NCBI GenBank assembly: GCA_964034945.1
Contig: OZ035963.1
Location: 62,583,182-62,647,181 of the forward strand
Reading direction: 5' to 3'
DNA: 64,000 bases
Source of the DNA: Chrysopilus asiliformis
Lineage: Eukaryota > Arthropoda > Insecta > Diptera > Rhagionidae
The notes beneath the pieces were generated by a model. That model ran no database searches, was not told the origin of the DNA, and was given only the letters and a program-made list of their open reading frames with translations. Shown piece by piece: positions 11,625 through 24,000 of the stretch. Within the stretch, counting starts at the first letter, position 1. Each line of letters begins with the position of its first letter. A program made the position numbers and the translations under genes.

Positions 11625-12745
11625 GTACTCTATATGATATATCATATAAGAGTATATTAGATTTAGTAAAACCGTTTGTCACGCGTCGAACCAATCATTG
11701 TGCACAAAAATAAACTATACAAGGGTATTTGGGACAAAAGATTTTGATTTCCGCATGTCCGTTCGTCTTTCTGTTTGTCCATCTGTTTGCGAATCTGTCT
11801 GTTCGTCTGTCCATCTGTTCATCCGTCCGTCCGTCTGCCTGTCTGTCCGTGAACACCATAACTTTTGAAAGGATTGACCTAGAGACTTGAAATTTTGTAC
11901 AGTTGCATTTTCAGTAAATAGCAAGTGAAAATTCCATTTTTCGTGTAGGACACCTCCGCCCCCTCCACCGTTCAAACCAATGGTGATATCGGAAAACGAA
12001 CAACGGATTCTTTATCAGTGGCCAGAAAACCCCCTACGCGAAGTTTCAGCGAAATCGGAGACGTGTCACAAAATTGAAATAATCGATTTATAACTGGATT
12101 TTTTTCAGGATGAAAAATTAAGAGCCTCCGAACGGTCTGAAATTCATAATTCAGAGGTTCTCGAATTGATATCCGGTGTCCTTTTTGAGATGTTTTCAAC
12201 GGTTTCGACAGTACCAGGACGAGATCCATGAAAAATCGACTTGTCTCCAAAAAGGACTCCGGATATCGATTCCTCGTCCCCGAAAACTGTCAGAATCCGA
12301 ATTTTATGAAAATAAGCCGTTTCCGAGATAAAAGGATACCATTTTTAATTAGGGAAACCGTTTGTTTCTCTCGGAAACCGTTTGTTTCTCTCGTAATTTA
12401 TTTAATCCTGGTTTTTCGATTGATTGTGAATGGAATCGGTAAAAAAAGGCACCAGAAGTATCATTTCTTCAAACTACCCCCTCCCCTTGGCCCTATTCCT
12501 GCCCCTGCTGATGATGTCTCGCCAATTCTGTAAGAATTCGACTTAAAAGGCAAAAGGAGAGCCTGATTCGGTATGCTTTTGGTAAAAATTCCAAATATAT
12601 TTGGAATATAATTTTACATCAAATTCAATCGGGCCACTCCTTTCTCACTTTCTCGCACAAATGGATTTTTTTAAATAAAAATGTTGTCTTTCCTCATATA
12701 GAGTATTTAACGGTTGGCCCCTGGCAATTGTAGCTTTTCTTATGT
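11625..12745 (+). repeat. Family B dispersed repeat, longest plus-strand copy
   Basis: Begins with a near-palindrome TACTCTATATGATATATC, then ACCGTTTGTCACGCGTCG, a long GTCCGTCTGTC-type microsatellite (about 11755-11850), and CCTAGAGACTTGAAATTTTG. The middle blocks (ATATCCGGTGTCC, GGTTTCGACAGTACCAGGACG) are shared in inverse with 57.7-58.1 kb. It ends near CATATAGAGTATTTAACG and GGCCCCTGGCAATTGTAGC. A 19-bp segment (AAACCGTTTGTTTCTCTCG) is duplicated in tandem near 12355-12393. All open frames here are short and match nothing. Confidence 0.7.
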
Positions 12746-13517
12746 TTTTATAAAAATCTCGTTTGGGTAAAATTTTTTAATTTTTTAAGTTCCCACATGT
12801 GCGGTGAAATTCTTTCCTGATGAAAAATAAACAAATTTGTCTAATGGTTATTAATGGCGGTTTCCTACAGAAACCTAATCCGAATAAGTTTTCATGTTTG
12901 TGGCTTTTTTTCCTGAAAAAATCTATTATTCAATTCGTGTTTTTTTTTTTGGTTTAAGTAACTAATACTATAGAATGTTATAACTTGGTACTGTAGAATG
13001 TTCCATTCGATACGCAATTGATGAGCAGAACGAGCAGTAAGCAGAAGAATTACTTCTGAAGGTCTTTAAATTGCTAAATTAGTAAAAAAAGGCATAGAAC
13101 TATGGTTGATGAAGCAGTGATGGGGTATGATTTGGAGGGGGAAGATCATACCGGTTTCATAATACTCACACAGTTTATTTGCTTTGTCACGATATTTTAG
13201 TCATTAATCACAGCTTATTGGGCTCCCCCTCAAATGTTTGATGTTGAAAAGATAAAATGATACCAAATGCTGGGAGAAGAGAATTGTACAAAACAAAAGG
13301 GCTTCTTGTTGAACCGTCCAAAATTTTCTGGTGACCTTCGCCTAGACCTTAAACGGCTCCGAAGCCTTTAATTAAATTCAAATACACGGAGTTAAAGAAC
13401 TTTTCTATAATAGTCGAAGTCATTCAAGTAAAAAACTCACCAGAAAAGTTGAAATCGCTAGAGATTCAATCAAAAAAATACCCAAGATGATGTGATTCAG
13501 AAAATTCGGTTTTTGGT
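12746..13517. other. Non-coding stretch
   Basis: No gene or clear element seen. On the minus strand, CTG|GTGAGT at about 13441-13436 is a good-looking splice donor with no supported exon; it is one candidate end of a 5' UTR exon for the glutamine synthetase gene. Confidence 0.35.
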
Positions 13518-13816
13518 AAAGGATTGTCCGTAAAATACGTCACGTTAACTTCCGCCATCCACACTCCATCATTCGAAGCAACAATTCTACACCACGGTGA
13601 AAGAATAGCCTCGCGATATTCGAAATTTTAGTGTGTATTGGGTAACGGTTTCGTGCACGTGTAACTGACGTCATACGAAATGCATTTGCACGGATTGTAC
13701 ACTTCACGGTGTCAACACTTTGATGTGCGCACCGTGATATTACGGTACCCACACCTAAAAATGTGGCTTGGGTCCATCTACCTCAAAACTGTGACATATT
13801 TGATGGACAGCCCCCA
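13518..13816. mobile_element. Probable MITE with TTGTCCGTAAAATACGTCAC-type ends
   Basis: The left end carries TTGTCCGTAAAATACGTCAC, and the right end is the inverse of CTGTCCATCAAATATGTCAC with a few mismatches; they are about 290 bp apart. Similar single arms occur near 20750, 36480-36520 and 41815-41865 (ATGGACAGCCCCTAA), so it is a dispersed family. Target duplications are not clear and the interior is non-coding. Confidence 0.55.
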
Positions 13817-14243
13817 AAACTTGGTTTGGAAAAACAATTATAGGGTAGAAATTAAAATATGCCAAAAACAAACTCTTCGGAATCCAAAAACCTAAAAATA
13901 CAGATATTTCATAAATTAAAAATATTTTTAACCCTTTCAATCTACTCTAATTTGACTTGTAAATTTCTGAATTTAATTTGTAAAATAATGCATTTGATCT
14001 GCAAGATAGTGAGTTTGATGTGCAAAAAGTTGAATATGGACTAAAAAAAAATGTGTACACCTTATTTCTACTCAATATAAGAGTTTTTTTTTAAATCTCG
14101 AAAACGGCTCTAAGGATTTCGATCAAATTTGGAGTCTTGCCAAAGTTGTTTAAATATAAACGAGACGCGATAGTTTCTTGCGATTTTGTCTTGAATTTCT
14201 CTGCGAATTTGATTCAAAATTTATTTCGCGAATTTTATGAATC

Positions 14244-14519
14244 TACACTCAGAAAAATGGAGGCTAACTCGACGACCTACATACGGCGTAATTGGCCTCG
14301 GTCAGGCGCGCGTTCGCCTGCATGTGGGCAAGTAAAACTGAGTTGACCTGTGGTCGGAGAAATTCTGAAATTAAGCCACCAGCAGGTGAAGTAGGGCATT
14401 GGGAGCTGCACGAGTTGACCTTAGATAGGTTAACTCTGACCGCTAGCTGGCTTACAGACACCTCTGTAAGGTCAGAGTTAACCTGACAAAAAGTTGACCT
14501 GGACATTTTTCTGAGTGTA
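14244..14519. mobile_element. MITE with ACACTCAGAAAAAT termini, 276 bp
   Basis: Terminal inverted repeats TACACTCAGAAAAATG and CATTTTTCTGAGTGTA are perfect over 16 bp and bounded by TA. The interior is richer in GC than its surroundings and contains further inverted segments (GTTAACTCTGACC / GGTCAGAGTTAAC). No transposase. Confidence 0.85.
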
Positions 14520-16757
14520 TCGCAGATAAAATTCACTTAGCAAAAGTTGTAAAATTTGAAACTTCCGGTGGTTTTGTATGATAAAGTTGTAGTGTAAACG
14601 GTTGTGAAACATTAATTTGGCGTCGAAGAATAAAATTCGTAGAATAAAGTCTCACATGTCGTTTTTTTTCATGTTTACTTGAATAAATCATTATTAGGAA
14701 GTTTTTAAAGTCGCATAATACGAATTTCATCTCGAAATATTAGAATTTGAATTGAAAAATCGCAAAAGAAAACGCGCAATTCCTGTTTTAATTTTTCTTC
14801 CACATGAGGCAGTTTTTTGGTTGTTAATTTTAAATTAGCCGTTGAACTTTTAATATAGAAAATCGAGAATTCTTTTTTTTGGATTTTTCTTTGCATTCCG
14901 TACATACCCTGTCGTCTGTGAATCAATTATTTCACGTGTTTTCTGTGAAAAATCAAAACATTCGAATCACATTTGGATTTGATTTTATCATATAGGGTTA
15001 GAGATTTAGTTCTTATGTTTAACTCGCGATTCATTTTTAGTCCGCAGATAATTTTATCATGATTATGTTTCAGGTTATAAAAGGAAGTTGTCTATTTATC
15101 AATTTGCTTTGATATATCAACTAATCAAATAGTTGCTGCTAAACTGCTCGTAAAATGGTCAGGCTTCGTTAAGTTCAGTTAGAATATTTAAGATATAAAA
15201 TAAGGTCCAAACTAAATGCGTGACAGTGATATAAGTTTTGTCAATTGCAAAAAAAAACATTAAATATCTACTAAATCGCTGCTGTTGCGTTGATGGATTA
15301 AGCGTTTTGTGCAGTATCTGATTTATCTTTAATGGTGATAATAAATTTGATTATGTGTTCACCATATGATTTTCTTATTGCAGAATTTTAAATTTTTATA
15401 GAAGATGATAAAGACGTCTATGATTTTATAAATATTTTTAAAAGTTTTAAAAAAAACAGAGAAAATCATTTAAACGTCAATTAACTGAGGCCAAAACTTA
15501 GAATTTTTCAAAAGTTTGAAAACCTCATGGTTTGAATTTTCTACTTTCCCTATAAATTTTAACCTTTTTACCATTTGTAGTTAAAATAAATATTCGTCAA
15601 CTTTTATGTCGGGGAAACAAAATTCTTCGATTTTTCCTTGTTTTAATAATCAATTGAAATAATAGTTTTCGGGTTTCGTTAGATTTTCGTTAGATTTTCG
15701 TTAGATTTCCGTTAATGTTTAAAGGAAAAGCCGGAAACCCTTAGCGTTATTTCGTTACGTTACGACAACGTTTTGCATCCCTGGATAAAAGAAAGAAAAA
15801 TTCAGATTTTTGGCAAGTTCTTCCCAATTTATAATTGTCATTGAAATTTTTTGGGAACAAAATTCGGTTTCTTAAATTCAATTTTCTCAAACCACAACGC
15901 ATTTCCCTCACATTTCGCAATACAAAAATAATCCCTGTTGATTATTAACTGTCAGATAGATAGATGGGATGGATGCATTGTGGGAAGTTTAATTTTTTTG
16001 TCAGGTCTTTTGTTTCGACCTTGGGGGTCATTTTGGCCCCTCGGGACCGGTTCTTTTGGCAAAACTCTTCATTTAAAACTCGGATAAATTATCACACTGG
16101 AGTTGAAATTTTTCATTTTTTTTGCTTGTCTTTCATGATTTGTTGGGTTGTAAGATTTATTAATTACAGTAGTTATTCACAGTTCTACGAAACAGATGAT
16201 TTAATAATTATTTATTTTCTAATTAATTTGGCTGGGTGATAATAATAAAGTTAGAGCGTTTAAAGTTTTTTTTAGGTTTAAATTCGAGTTTGTTTAGATT
16301 TCGTCTGTCTTGATTGAAGAAAATAATCAAAATATTTATGATTTGCCGCATAAACCTGGATCGTTCTCAATTCAAAAAATACCGAATTGGCCATTCTGCA
16401 CCGGTTAAGAACAATATCTATATTAGTACCTACTAAAATTTGGCACACATATTTTATCATAAAATAGCACGATCCTTTCCACTCTTGGTGAAAGTCCGTG
16501 AAACGGAAGTGATTTAGCTTATTTTTAAACAAAGCTTTTTTTAAAAGAATAACGCTTTTCGTCTGTCTGTATGTACGCTTAAAGCTCGAGAACCAGTGAC
16601 CTACTTTGGAGAAAACTTTTGGGTGAGCTTTGTAGTATTATCGGAAGAGTTTTCAAGCTTGCGGTAATTCAAAGATTCCCTTCCTTCTTACCCCTTTTCA
16701 ACCACCTCCTGGACTGATAAATAAATTGTTTTTTATGGGAAAATTTACAACCACTAA
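14520..16757. other. Non-coding stretch
   Basis: AT-rich. I see only a small tandem run at about 15676-15715 (three to four units of CGTTAGATTTT) and, at 16555-16700, a fragment beginning CGTCTGTCTGTATGTACG that resembles the start of another microsatellite-bearing repeat. No gene. Confidence 0.5.
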
Positions 16758-16759
16758 AT

Positions 16760-17566
16760 GGTTACAGACTTTTTGTTGCAGGACTTAAGCCACGATTTCT
16801 CACGAACCTGAACTATACTTTCTTTTCTCGTAGATTGTTGCAACTTTGGACCCTTAGCCCATGACCGGAGATTAGAATGGGGCCGGAGCTCACACAAACA
16901 TTTCTACAAAAACAATGCGAGAAGAAGGTGGAATAATGTAAGGAAGACATTTAAAATTACAGTGAAACCTTCCAGAAACGGATTCCTCTATTACAAATGT
17001 TCCGATGAACCGTCATCTCTAACGGTCCCAAGACCTTTGTCCAGTTACTCGACATGTCCGTTAGAACATTTGTAATACTGACCGTTTAAGAAAAGTTTCG
17101 TTTATGGAGTGTCCACTGTATCAAAACCAAATTTTAAAAAAATAAAAAAAAATGTTTTCTATAATCCACAGTGAAATTGAGAAAGCAATTCAGAAGCTTT
17201 CCAAATGCCATGATCGCCACATCAAGGCTTACGATCCAAACCAAGGCAAGGATAACGAAAGACGTTTGACTGGAAAACACGAGACGAGCTCAATTCATGA
17301 CTTTAGCGCTGGTGTAGCAAATAGAGGGGCATCTATTCGAATTCCTAGAGGTGTTTCTGATGAGGGAAAAGGATACTTCGAGGATAGACGACCAAGTTCC
17401 AATTGCGATCCTTACAGCGTTGTGGAGGCGATATTAAGAACAATTTCCCTCGACGAGTAAAAATACTTTTCTCTGAAAATTTTATTTTGTTCTACGTTGA
17501 ATACAATAATTTAATTTCACTAATTTAATAAATGGTAACTACTAACCTTTCACTATTTGACAAAAG
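16760..17566 (+). pseudogene. Inverted partial copy of glutamine synthetase (exons 5 and 6), inactivated
   Basis: This is the inverse of about 1197-2022, running from the end of intron 4 through exon 5 (16834-16937), intron 5 with its MITE (16958-17120), exon 6 (17172-17460) and the 3' flank with its poly(A) signal. Exon 5 carries two nonsense changes: AAG to TAG at 16855-16857 (Lys246) and TGG to TAG at 16873-16875 (Trp252). Exon 6 is open and differs by one residue that I can see (Lys to Asn in DPKQG). Splice sites are kept. Exons 1-4 are absent, so this cannot make an enzyme. Different point changes in the two copies argue against an assembly duplicate and for a real, fairly recent inverted duplication. 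Confidence 0.93.
16958..17120. mobile_element. MITE inherited with the glutamine synthetase pseudogene
   Basis: Same TA-flanked pogo-like MITE as at 1646-1824, inverted. It begins TACAGTGAAACC and ends GTGTCCACTGTA. It lacks about 16 bp near one terminus compared with the source copy. Its presence in both copies shows that it was inserted before the duplication. Confidence 0.7.
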
Positions 17567-19012
17567 TTTTTGAGATATATGTATTATTTAGAACTGAGAA
17601 ATGCGCAAAAATCACAAATTCTACTTGATGCCACTTTTTAGATGACCATAAATTATTTTAGTTTTGTTAAGCATTCACCGATTGCTTTACATAAGTTAAT
17701 AGAATTTCATGCAACTCACGAAATTACTTAAAAAATTTCTTGAAAAAGCCATTTCAAGGTTTTTTGATGACAAAAAACTGTTTTTAGTTTGAAATGATTT
17801 AGAAAATTTATACAAACCTGCGATATTTTGAAATTTGATTACTTAAAGTACATTAAAATGCGGCTCTTTATCACTTCAACGAAAGTAAATCCACAAAGAC
17901 GATTTACTAATATCGGCGATTAATCTTCATGAACCGACAGAAAGATGTTCAGTTATCTGATTTGTGGTGTTGGATGTATGTATCTTCCTTGTAACTCAAT
18001 TACAAGATGAAAAATCTCGTAATTTAAGATCATGGAGAGTCAGTTCAATATCAAGGTCGATATAATACTACTTTTTCATACCTGCCGACCGCCAGCTGTT
18101 CATTTGAGTAGCGTTGATCGAGTGAACAACATTTATGTTCAATGTTTTATATTTCAGTAATCTTAACTAAACGCTTTTGAAGTGTTTTTATGGTATATCA
18201 AGTGTTTAACTCAATTATGCAAGTTTATGATTGGTATATACGAATCGAACGACATAATTTGTGGTAACTAATATTTATTCTAGTAAAAAATCAAATATAA
18301 ATCGTAAATCAATTCTTTCTTCGTTATTTTAACAAATTTTTGAAGACTTTTGATGATTGAATATGGCTTGAATTTATTATGAGTGGAATTTATGCAAAAT
18401 AACTTTTTTTATTTTCAGTAATTGACAACACTTTGTCTAAACAATCTTTGGTGAGGCGCAATTTTTTTTTGCTGTAAAAAATCTTGGATTTGTAGAACAG
18501 TTTTCATGATTGATTTTAGCGGAATTTTCCAGATTTTACATGCGCACACCCTTTCACGTAGGCAAAAAAAAGGTGAGGAATCTTCTTTCTAAATTTTGAA
18601 TCCATGACTAGTTGCTGCACCCCTGGGCACTTTGTGGTTAGGTTTTAGTGGAAAGGAGGTTGGCTTCGGGCACGATTCCTCTAACTAAGAAAGCCCGGTA
18701 ATAATTACACTACAGGTTCAGAAGATATCAGGCCAGGGGTTTCAAGGATCGGGCGGGAGAGTTGGTAAACGCGAATAATTTTTGAGGGATAAAAACCCAA
18801 TAAATTTAGGACATTGCTGATGAGGGCTTCAAAATGAAGAGAATGTGATAGATTTCGTAACAGTACAATTATTTAGAATATGTTTTTTTGGAGTTTCGAA
18901 ATTGTTCAGTCTAATCGGTTTAACGGATCAAAAGTTTTCAGGTAAGGGGAATTGAAGGATGGGGGAAAGTCGATGTAAGTTATATACTTTGAAAAAAATT
19001 CGAATTTGATTT
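17567..19012. other. Non-coding stretch
   Basis: AT-rich sequence right of the pseudogene breakpoint. No gene, RNA gene or clear element recognised. Confidence 0.5.
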
Positions 19013-19222
19013 AAACGCAGAAAAAAATAATAGTAAATTTAATTTATTTATAATGGGGGAATCGGAACTACAACTAAAATAGTTAATTTCAATTACAAAA
19101 ATAGTCAATTTTACCACGAAATAGTAAATTTTATTACTGTATTTAAATTTATTATAAAAATATCTGATTTTGACTATTTTTATAATTGAAATTAACTATT
19201 CTAGTATACTATTTTGTGTGTA
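19013..19222. mobile_element. AT-rich MITE (CGCAGAAAAAAATAATAG type)
   Basis: Starts ACGCAGAAAAAAATAATAG and ends ACTATTTTGTGTGTA, with repeated TAGTTAATTTCAATTAC / TAGTCAATTTTACC modules in direct and inverted order. A related copy lies at 37902-38060. Termini are weakly inverted; no coding capacity. Confidence 0.6.
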
Positions 19223-20083
19223 AAACAAGACCAGAAGAATTTATGAAAAAAAAAATCACCATCAATGTGTCAAACAATTACTGATTTTTATTGCTTTTAT
19301 TTAAAAATTTAATTCTAAAATTCAATTAAAACTTCCGCAGAAAAAATTTAAATTCTGTGTCGCCACGTTTCTGGTGGACGTGCGTAAATTAAGAAATTCG
19401 TTTTTTGTCTGCCATAATTGAAAGAAATCAAAAGAAACTTTTAACAAAATGGTTATTAACGTGTAGCTACTGTCCCCATAGAATGTGAATTCTCTATAAT
19501 AATCTTGTTAATTTTATTATTTCAGTTTAATGGTAAATTTATGACCCGGAATTATTTTTAGTATTTCTTATTTTGCCGACACACGCCCTAAGGCCAATTA
19601 AATTTGTTACACGTTTCACTCAGCTGTGATTTATGTTTATTTATTGCTTTGACAACTTAGTTAAGGTTTACACAGCCATTCGATTAGTTAATGTTTGTTT
19701 TAAAATGAGTTTTTCTTTATTTTACTTAAAATTCGTTGAATATTTTTTGTATCGAAAATGGGTTTGAGATAATTTATTGAAGAAAAATATCTAATCAAAT
19801 TATTGAGGATTGTTTAAAGTTTTTCTCAGTGTATTACAAAACTTATGTGTGGAAGTTTCTTCGTTCCAAGATGTATATTTCATACTGATTTTTGTAATTT
19901 TTACTTGCTTATTAAAAACTTTGCTTAATTTCTCGAATTGTTGATTAACTGTCAATGGGCGCGTTTAGACCGGTGCTAAGTTGGTAGATTTTTCAATGAA
20001 CCTTACCTTTTGGCCCTGTGGATTTTATTCCTGGCTTTTCTGAAAAATTGTACATAAATGCCAAACATTTTAGTTTAGCACTG

Positions 20084-20295
20084 CCAGATTGGCAGTGTCA
20101 AGTTAGCTCGGCTATGATTAAGAAATTTTTGTGGCCCTGTTTCCTTGAAATGGATCTCCAAGATAAGTTTTACCAACAAGAAGGAGCTAAATGCCAAACA
20201 CGTCGCGAAACAATCGCTCCATTGAATGAAAAGTTCCCTGGATTCCCACTTTTAAATTTCTACCTAAAAAAGGATATAGGATATGTTTTCTTCTG
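20084..20295 (+). pseudogene. Relic of a Tc1/mariner-type (DDE_3) transposase
   Basis: The frame contains FLWP, then MDLQDKFYQQEGAKCQ, TRRETIAPLNEKFPG, and a shortened PLLNFYLKKDIGYV tail. The QQDGA...CHTARETI...L.EKFPG block is characteristic of insect Tc1/mariner-like transposases. Here the catalytic aspartate of QQDGA is glutamate, the sequence between EKFPG and the PLDFFLWG-like motif is deleted, and the aspartate of that second motif appears as asparagine. Only a fragment survives and no terminal repeats were found around it. Confidence 0.7.
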
Positions 20296-20296
20296 A

Positions 20297-20987
20297 AATA
20301 TATTTTTTTTTATAAACAATCATGACAAAATTTCAATTTTTCATACATATTATTTAAAAAAATAATTTTTATTACATCATTGAAAGTGTAGTTATTATTT
20401 ATTTTTTTACATCCTAAAAAAATTTTTGCTCTTAACATTTTATAGGCATTCTTTATTTTATATTCTAATAAAATAAAAATTACAAAATATTTGCGCTAAT
20501 TTGATATTATTTGCAATTTTGTTTTATAACATCTCATAGCGGTAATTGGTTAACAAAAACAGATTCTGCTGGCTGTAATGCCAAGTAATTAAGATTTTTG
20601 ATTGTATAAATTTTCACCGATTTCGAAAAAATAGGGAGGGAGCGAAGCTGTTCTGGGCGGGAAATAATGAAAAATGCTTAAAAATGTTGCAAGGAAAACT
20701 ATTTAGCCCTTTGCTACGTCAAGGGTTGCGTAAAGAAAATGGTTTACAAGTCCATCCCGTGACGCACTAAAGGGGGTGGAGGGGGAGGGGAGCAGAGGGC
20801 AAGGTTTTCAAATAAATATACGGAGAAACATCTAAAATACGTTACATATTTTTCATGATAATTTCCGCTTCGCAAAACTTGAGATGCTATAATATTGCAA
20901 TATGCTTCAATGAAATCACAATTCGTTCAACATTTTATATTATTTTTCTTCATTGTCTCCTAGAAAAATAATAATATTTAAATAGTA
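20297..20987. other. Non-coding stretch 3' of the proline-rich protein gene
   Basis: Includes a G-rich patch at 20770-20800 (AGGGGGTGGAGGGGGAGGGG), next to a GTGACGCAC arm like that of the 13.5 kb MITE. Otherwise AT-rich with nothing recognisable. Confidence 0.5.
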
Positions 20988-20993
20988 TTTATT
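20988..20993 (-). promoter_or_regulatory. Polyadenylation signal AATAAA of the proline-rich protein gene
   Basis: AATAAA on the minus strand about 28 nt past the TAA stop at 21021. Close but plausible; further AATAAA-like hexamers occur downstream in this AT-rich tail. Confidence 0.5.
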
Positions 20994-21020
20994 AATAAAA
21001 AAAAAATAATCACAATTTAA

Positions 21021-24000
21021 TTAATTTGATTTACGTCTACTTTGTCTTTGACTATAATAATATGGATCCGACGATTGGCCGCCATTGATATTCGTTGCTG
21101 GGGCGGAATTTGTAACTCTCTCCCTAAAGTATGGAGGATTTCGATTAATATTACTAACTTGTGGATGGGGATTTATATATTCGCTATCTGGATTTATAAA
21201 TGGTAATGGATGCCTATAATTAACTAAAATATCGCTATGCAACGATTGTGGAACTTGTTGTGGATATTGCTGTTGCTGTTGTTGTTGTTGGGCGGCGGCC
21301 GGTCTAGGCGGTGGCTGTCGATAGGAGGCGACCGGAACAGGAAGTCGTTGCTGCAAATTAATCAAGTAAGGCGCGTTGTACGGCGCCCTCTGGTGAGCCA
21401 CAATGGCGCCATTTTGGTTTTTAATAAATACCAGATGCCGAGCAAACGGTATTTCCGTACTATATTGGTAGTATTTCTTGTCCGGTTGCTGGAAATTGCT
21501 ACTGCGACCTCTATTCTGCCAACCTTGTTGCGGGACCTCTTGCAGGACCTGCTTTTCCACGGAATACCACTCGGGTTGCTTCCGTGGCGCTGGCGGCGAA
21601 ATATCTGGAGAGATTTTTTGCCGGAATTGCGGAGGATTTACTCCAGACTGTTTGTAGGTGTAGCCGATTTGAATCGGCGCTGATGTCGTCGCCGGAACTT
21701 GGGTCGGACGTACAGTCGACTCGTAGTAATACTCGCCCTGTTTTCCAGTTGTGGTTATTCCAGCAAAGGAATTTGCATCATCCGATGGCGGACTATAGGG
21801 TAACATCGGCTTGAACGGCTCCGGATCCAATTGCGGGGGTGGTTGAAAATTATCGCGAAGGTTCGGCGCTGGGACCCGATCGCGAACATGCGTGGATGGA
21901 AGTCGCGCATCAAAGGAATACTCGTAGACAGCTTTGGCTTTTGGTAACCTTTGGTAAGAGCTCGGCTTGGGCGGCGAACTCTTGAAGAACTGCAGGGTTT
22001 TGTGGATCTGTTCCACTTGTCTGGTGAAACTGTCAATAGGTTGTTGTGTAGTTTGCTTGAATGGCAGCGTAAAATAGTCATTCGGTTGGAGGATCGGCCG
22101 AGGTGTGATCGGTAAGTACTCATTGTACTGATATGCAGGTTGCTTCGGGCGGTAGTTGAAGTTTCCATTTTGTGGATTTGGATTCGGTACTGCCACGATG
22201 GAGTTTTGCGGGTTTCGCGGTGTTACCGGAATGTAATTAATATTTTGATAGTTCTGATTGTTTTTGACATCAACCACAGATGGAGCCACGGTTTTACTTT
22301 TGTGGAATTGACGGACAGATTCCGGAAGGATATTGTATAAATCCGGTTGCGCGACAACAATCGGTCGTAGCTTGTGAATATTTGTATTGTTGATGGCATT
22401 CCTTGCGTCGAAGTATTCAAAATATACGGGATTACCAGGTAGAAATGATGGAGTTGGAAGTGCTGTGGACGGAACCAGAGTAGTAGTGGTAACAGGAGGT
22501 GCTGGAGTGGTTGGTGGAACTTGCGGCAAATACCGGACATCAGGATATTTGGTGACTGGGCGGGGCAGCGGCGGCGGTGCAGGACTCGGAACGGGCCTTA
22601 AAATCTGTACAGAGTTCGATTTGTACCGGCTTGGGTAAACTCTGGGACGCGGCGTTGTGGGAGGTATCGGCTTCTCCGCGGTACCCTTTGAATACTGCAA
22701 ATTCGAGATTCCTTGATCCTTGGATATATTGGCCAGAATCTGATTGAAAGGCACTTCCTTGTGCTTCTTCTTCTGCTGCGGGGCATGAATTTTCGGTACA
22801 TCCTCCTCTAGCCGTGCAAAGGAGTTCGGCGGAGGCGGCAGGACAATCCCAGGTACCAGAGGTCCTGGTGGAACCGAAAGATTGTAACTGCTCTCGTACA
22901 CGAAACTGTACGGGGGAGGATAAAAAAGCGATGGGTCATCTTCGTCGTAGTCCGTTCCATTGAAACCATCGCCGAATGGATTCGGTGGTGGTCCCGGTCC
23001 CGGGCCCGCCCCGTTCAATGTCGAGGGAAACGGGTACGCAAACGGATTAGCAAGGGTCTGATTGTCAATGAGCCACGGTCTTTGGGGCGTATTGTAGATG
23101 TAAGCCATTTTATCGCCCGCAGCATTTTGATTCGGTCCTGGCCGGGGAGGTAGGTACGTCTTGTTGTTACCGTTGGGATTGGGCGGGACGTCACCTGCAA
23201 AAAATGGTAACGCTTCGTCTGATAGCGGAGAGAAGAACGAGAACTTATAATCTCCGATAAATTGTAGTGGCCCGTTGTCTTCGAATTGGACGGGAAATGG
23301 CGGGGGAACCTTGGGATTCGAGGGGATCTTAATCTGGCGACTGGGTGCCTGATAATCGTCGATTGGCTCCCATGGTTCGTTGGGGTCATCTGTGTTTAAT
23401 TCGCCGCCTTTCAGAACCAAGAGATGTTCTTCCGATAACCAAATATCGTCCTTTTTCAGCCCACCGAGATTCTTCGCATTATCATTCGGGAATTCCTCGT
23501 TCGGATGGTAACTCAGGATTCCCGGTTGCGTTGGCCGATTTTGGAAAAGTTCCGTTTCGATGAGGCCATACTTCCCTTCGGCCACCTGATCCGCCAGGGT
23601 CTTCTTCCCCCGCTCGGCCTTTGTCGAGTTGTCATTTTCTCTACCCTCCCCCGCACTGGATGTTAGAATTCCATTGTCCCAGTTGTCATCTTCTAGCAGT
23701 GCTGCGTCATCATTATCGTCTTCGATTTCGGCAGTCTTGTTTTCGATTTTCTTAATTGCGATCGCATTTGAATCTTTAGTGAAGCGGCTTGGATTGAATT
23801 TCCTTGTTGTGTTCCTTCGGTCTACGGATTTCGGGCTAACTGTGTTTTGGATGTATCCTGCTGTCAGTCTCTGGATCGTTCTCGTCCTAAAAATATATGG
23901 TAAACATTACTTGTTGATCAAACGGAAATAATTTTAATTCTATTTAAATTGAATTGTCGACTAAGTATGGTTTTGGCATATGTATTTGAGGATTGCATAA

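Noticed and set aside
21237..21814. Plus-strand frames inside the proline-rich gene, and further minus-strand frames between 21755 and 23389
   Set aside because: Shadows of the real minus-strand coding exon, kept open by its biased codon content.
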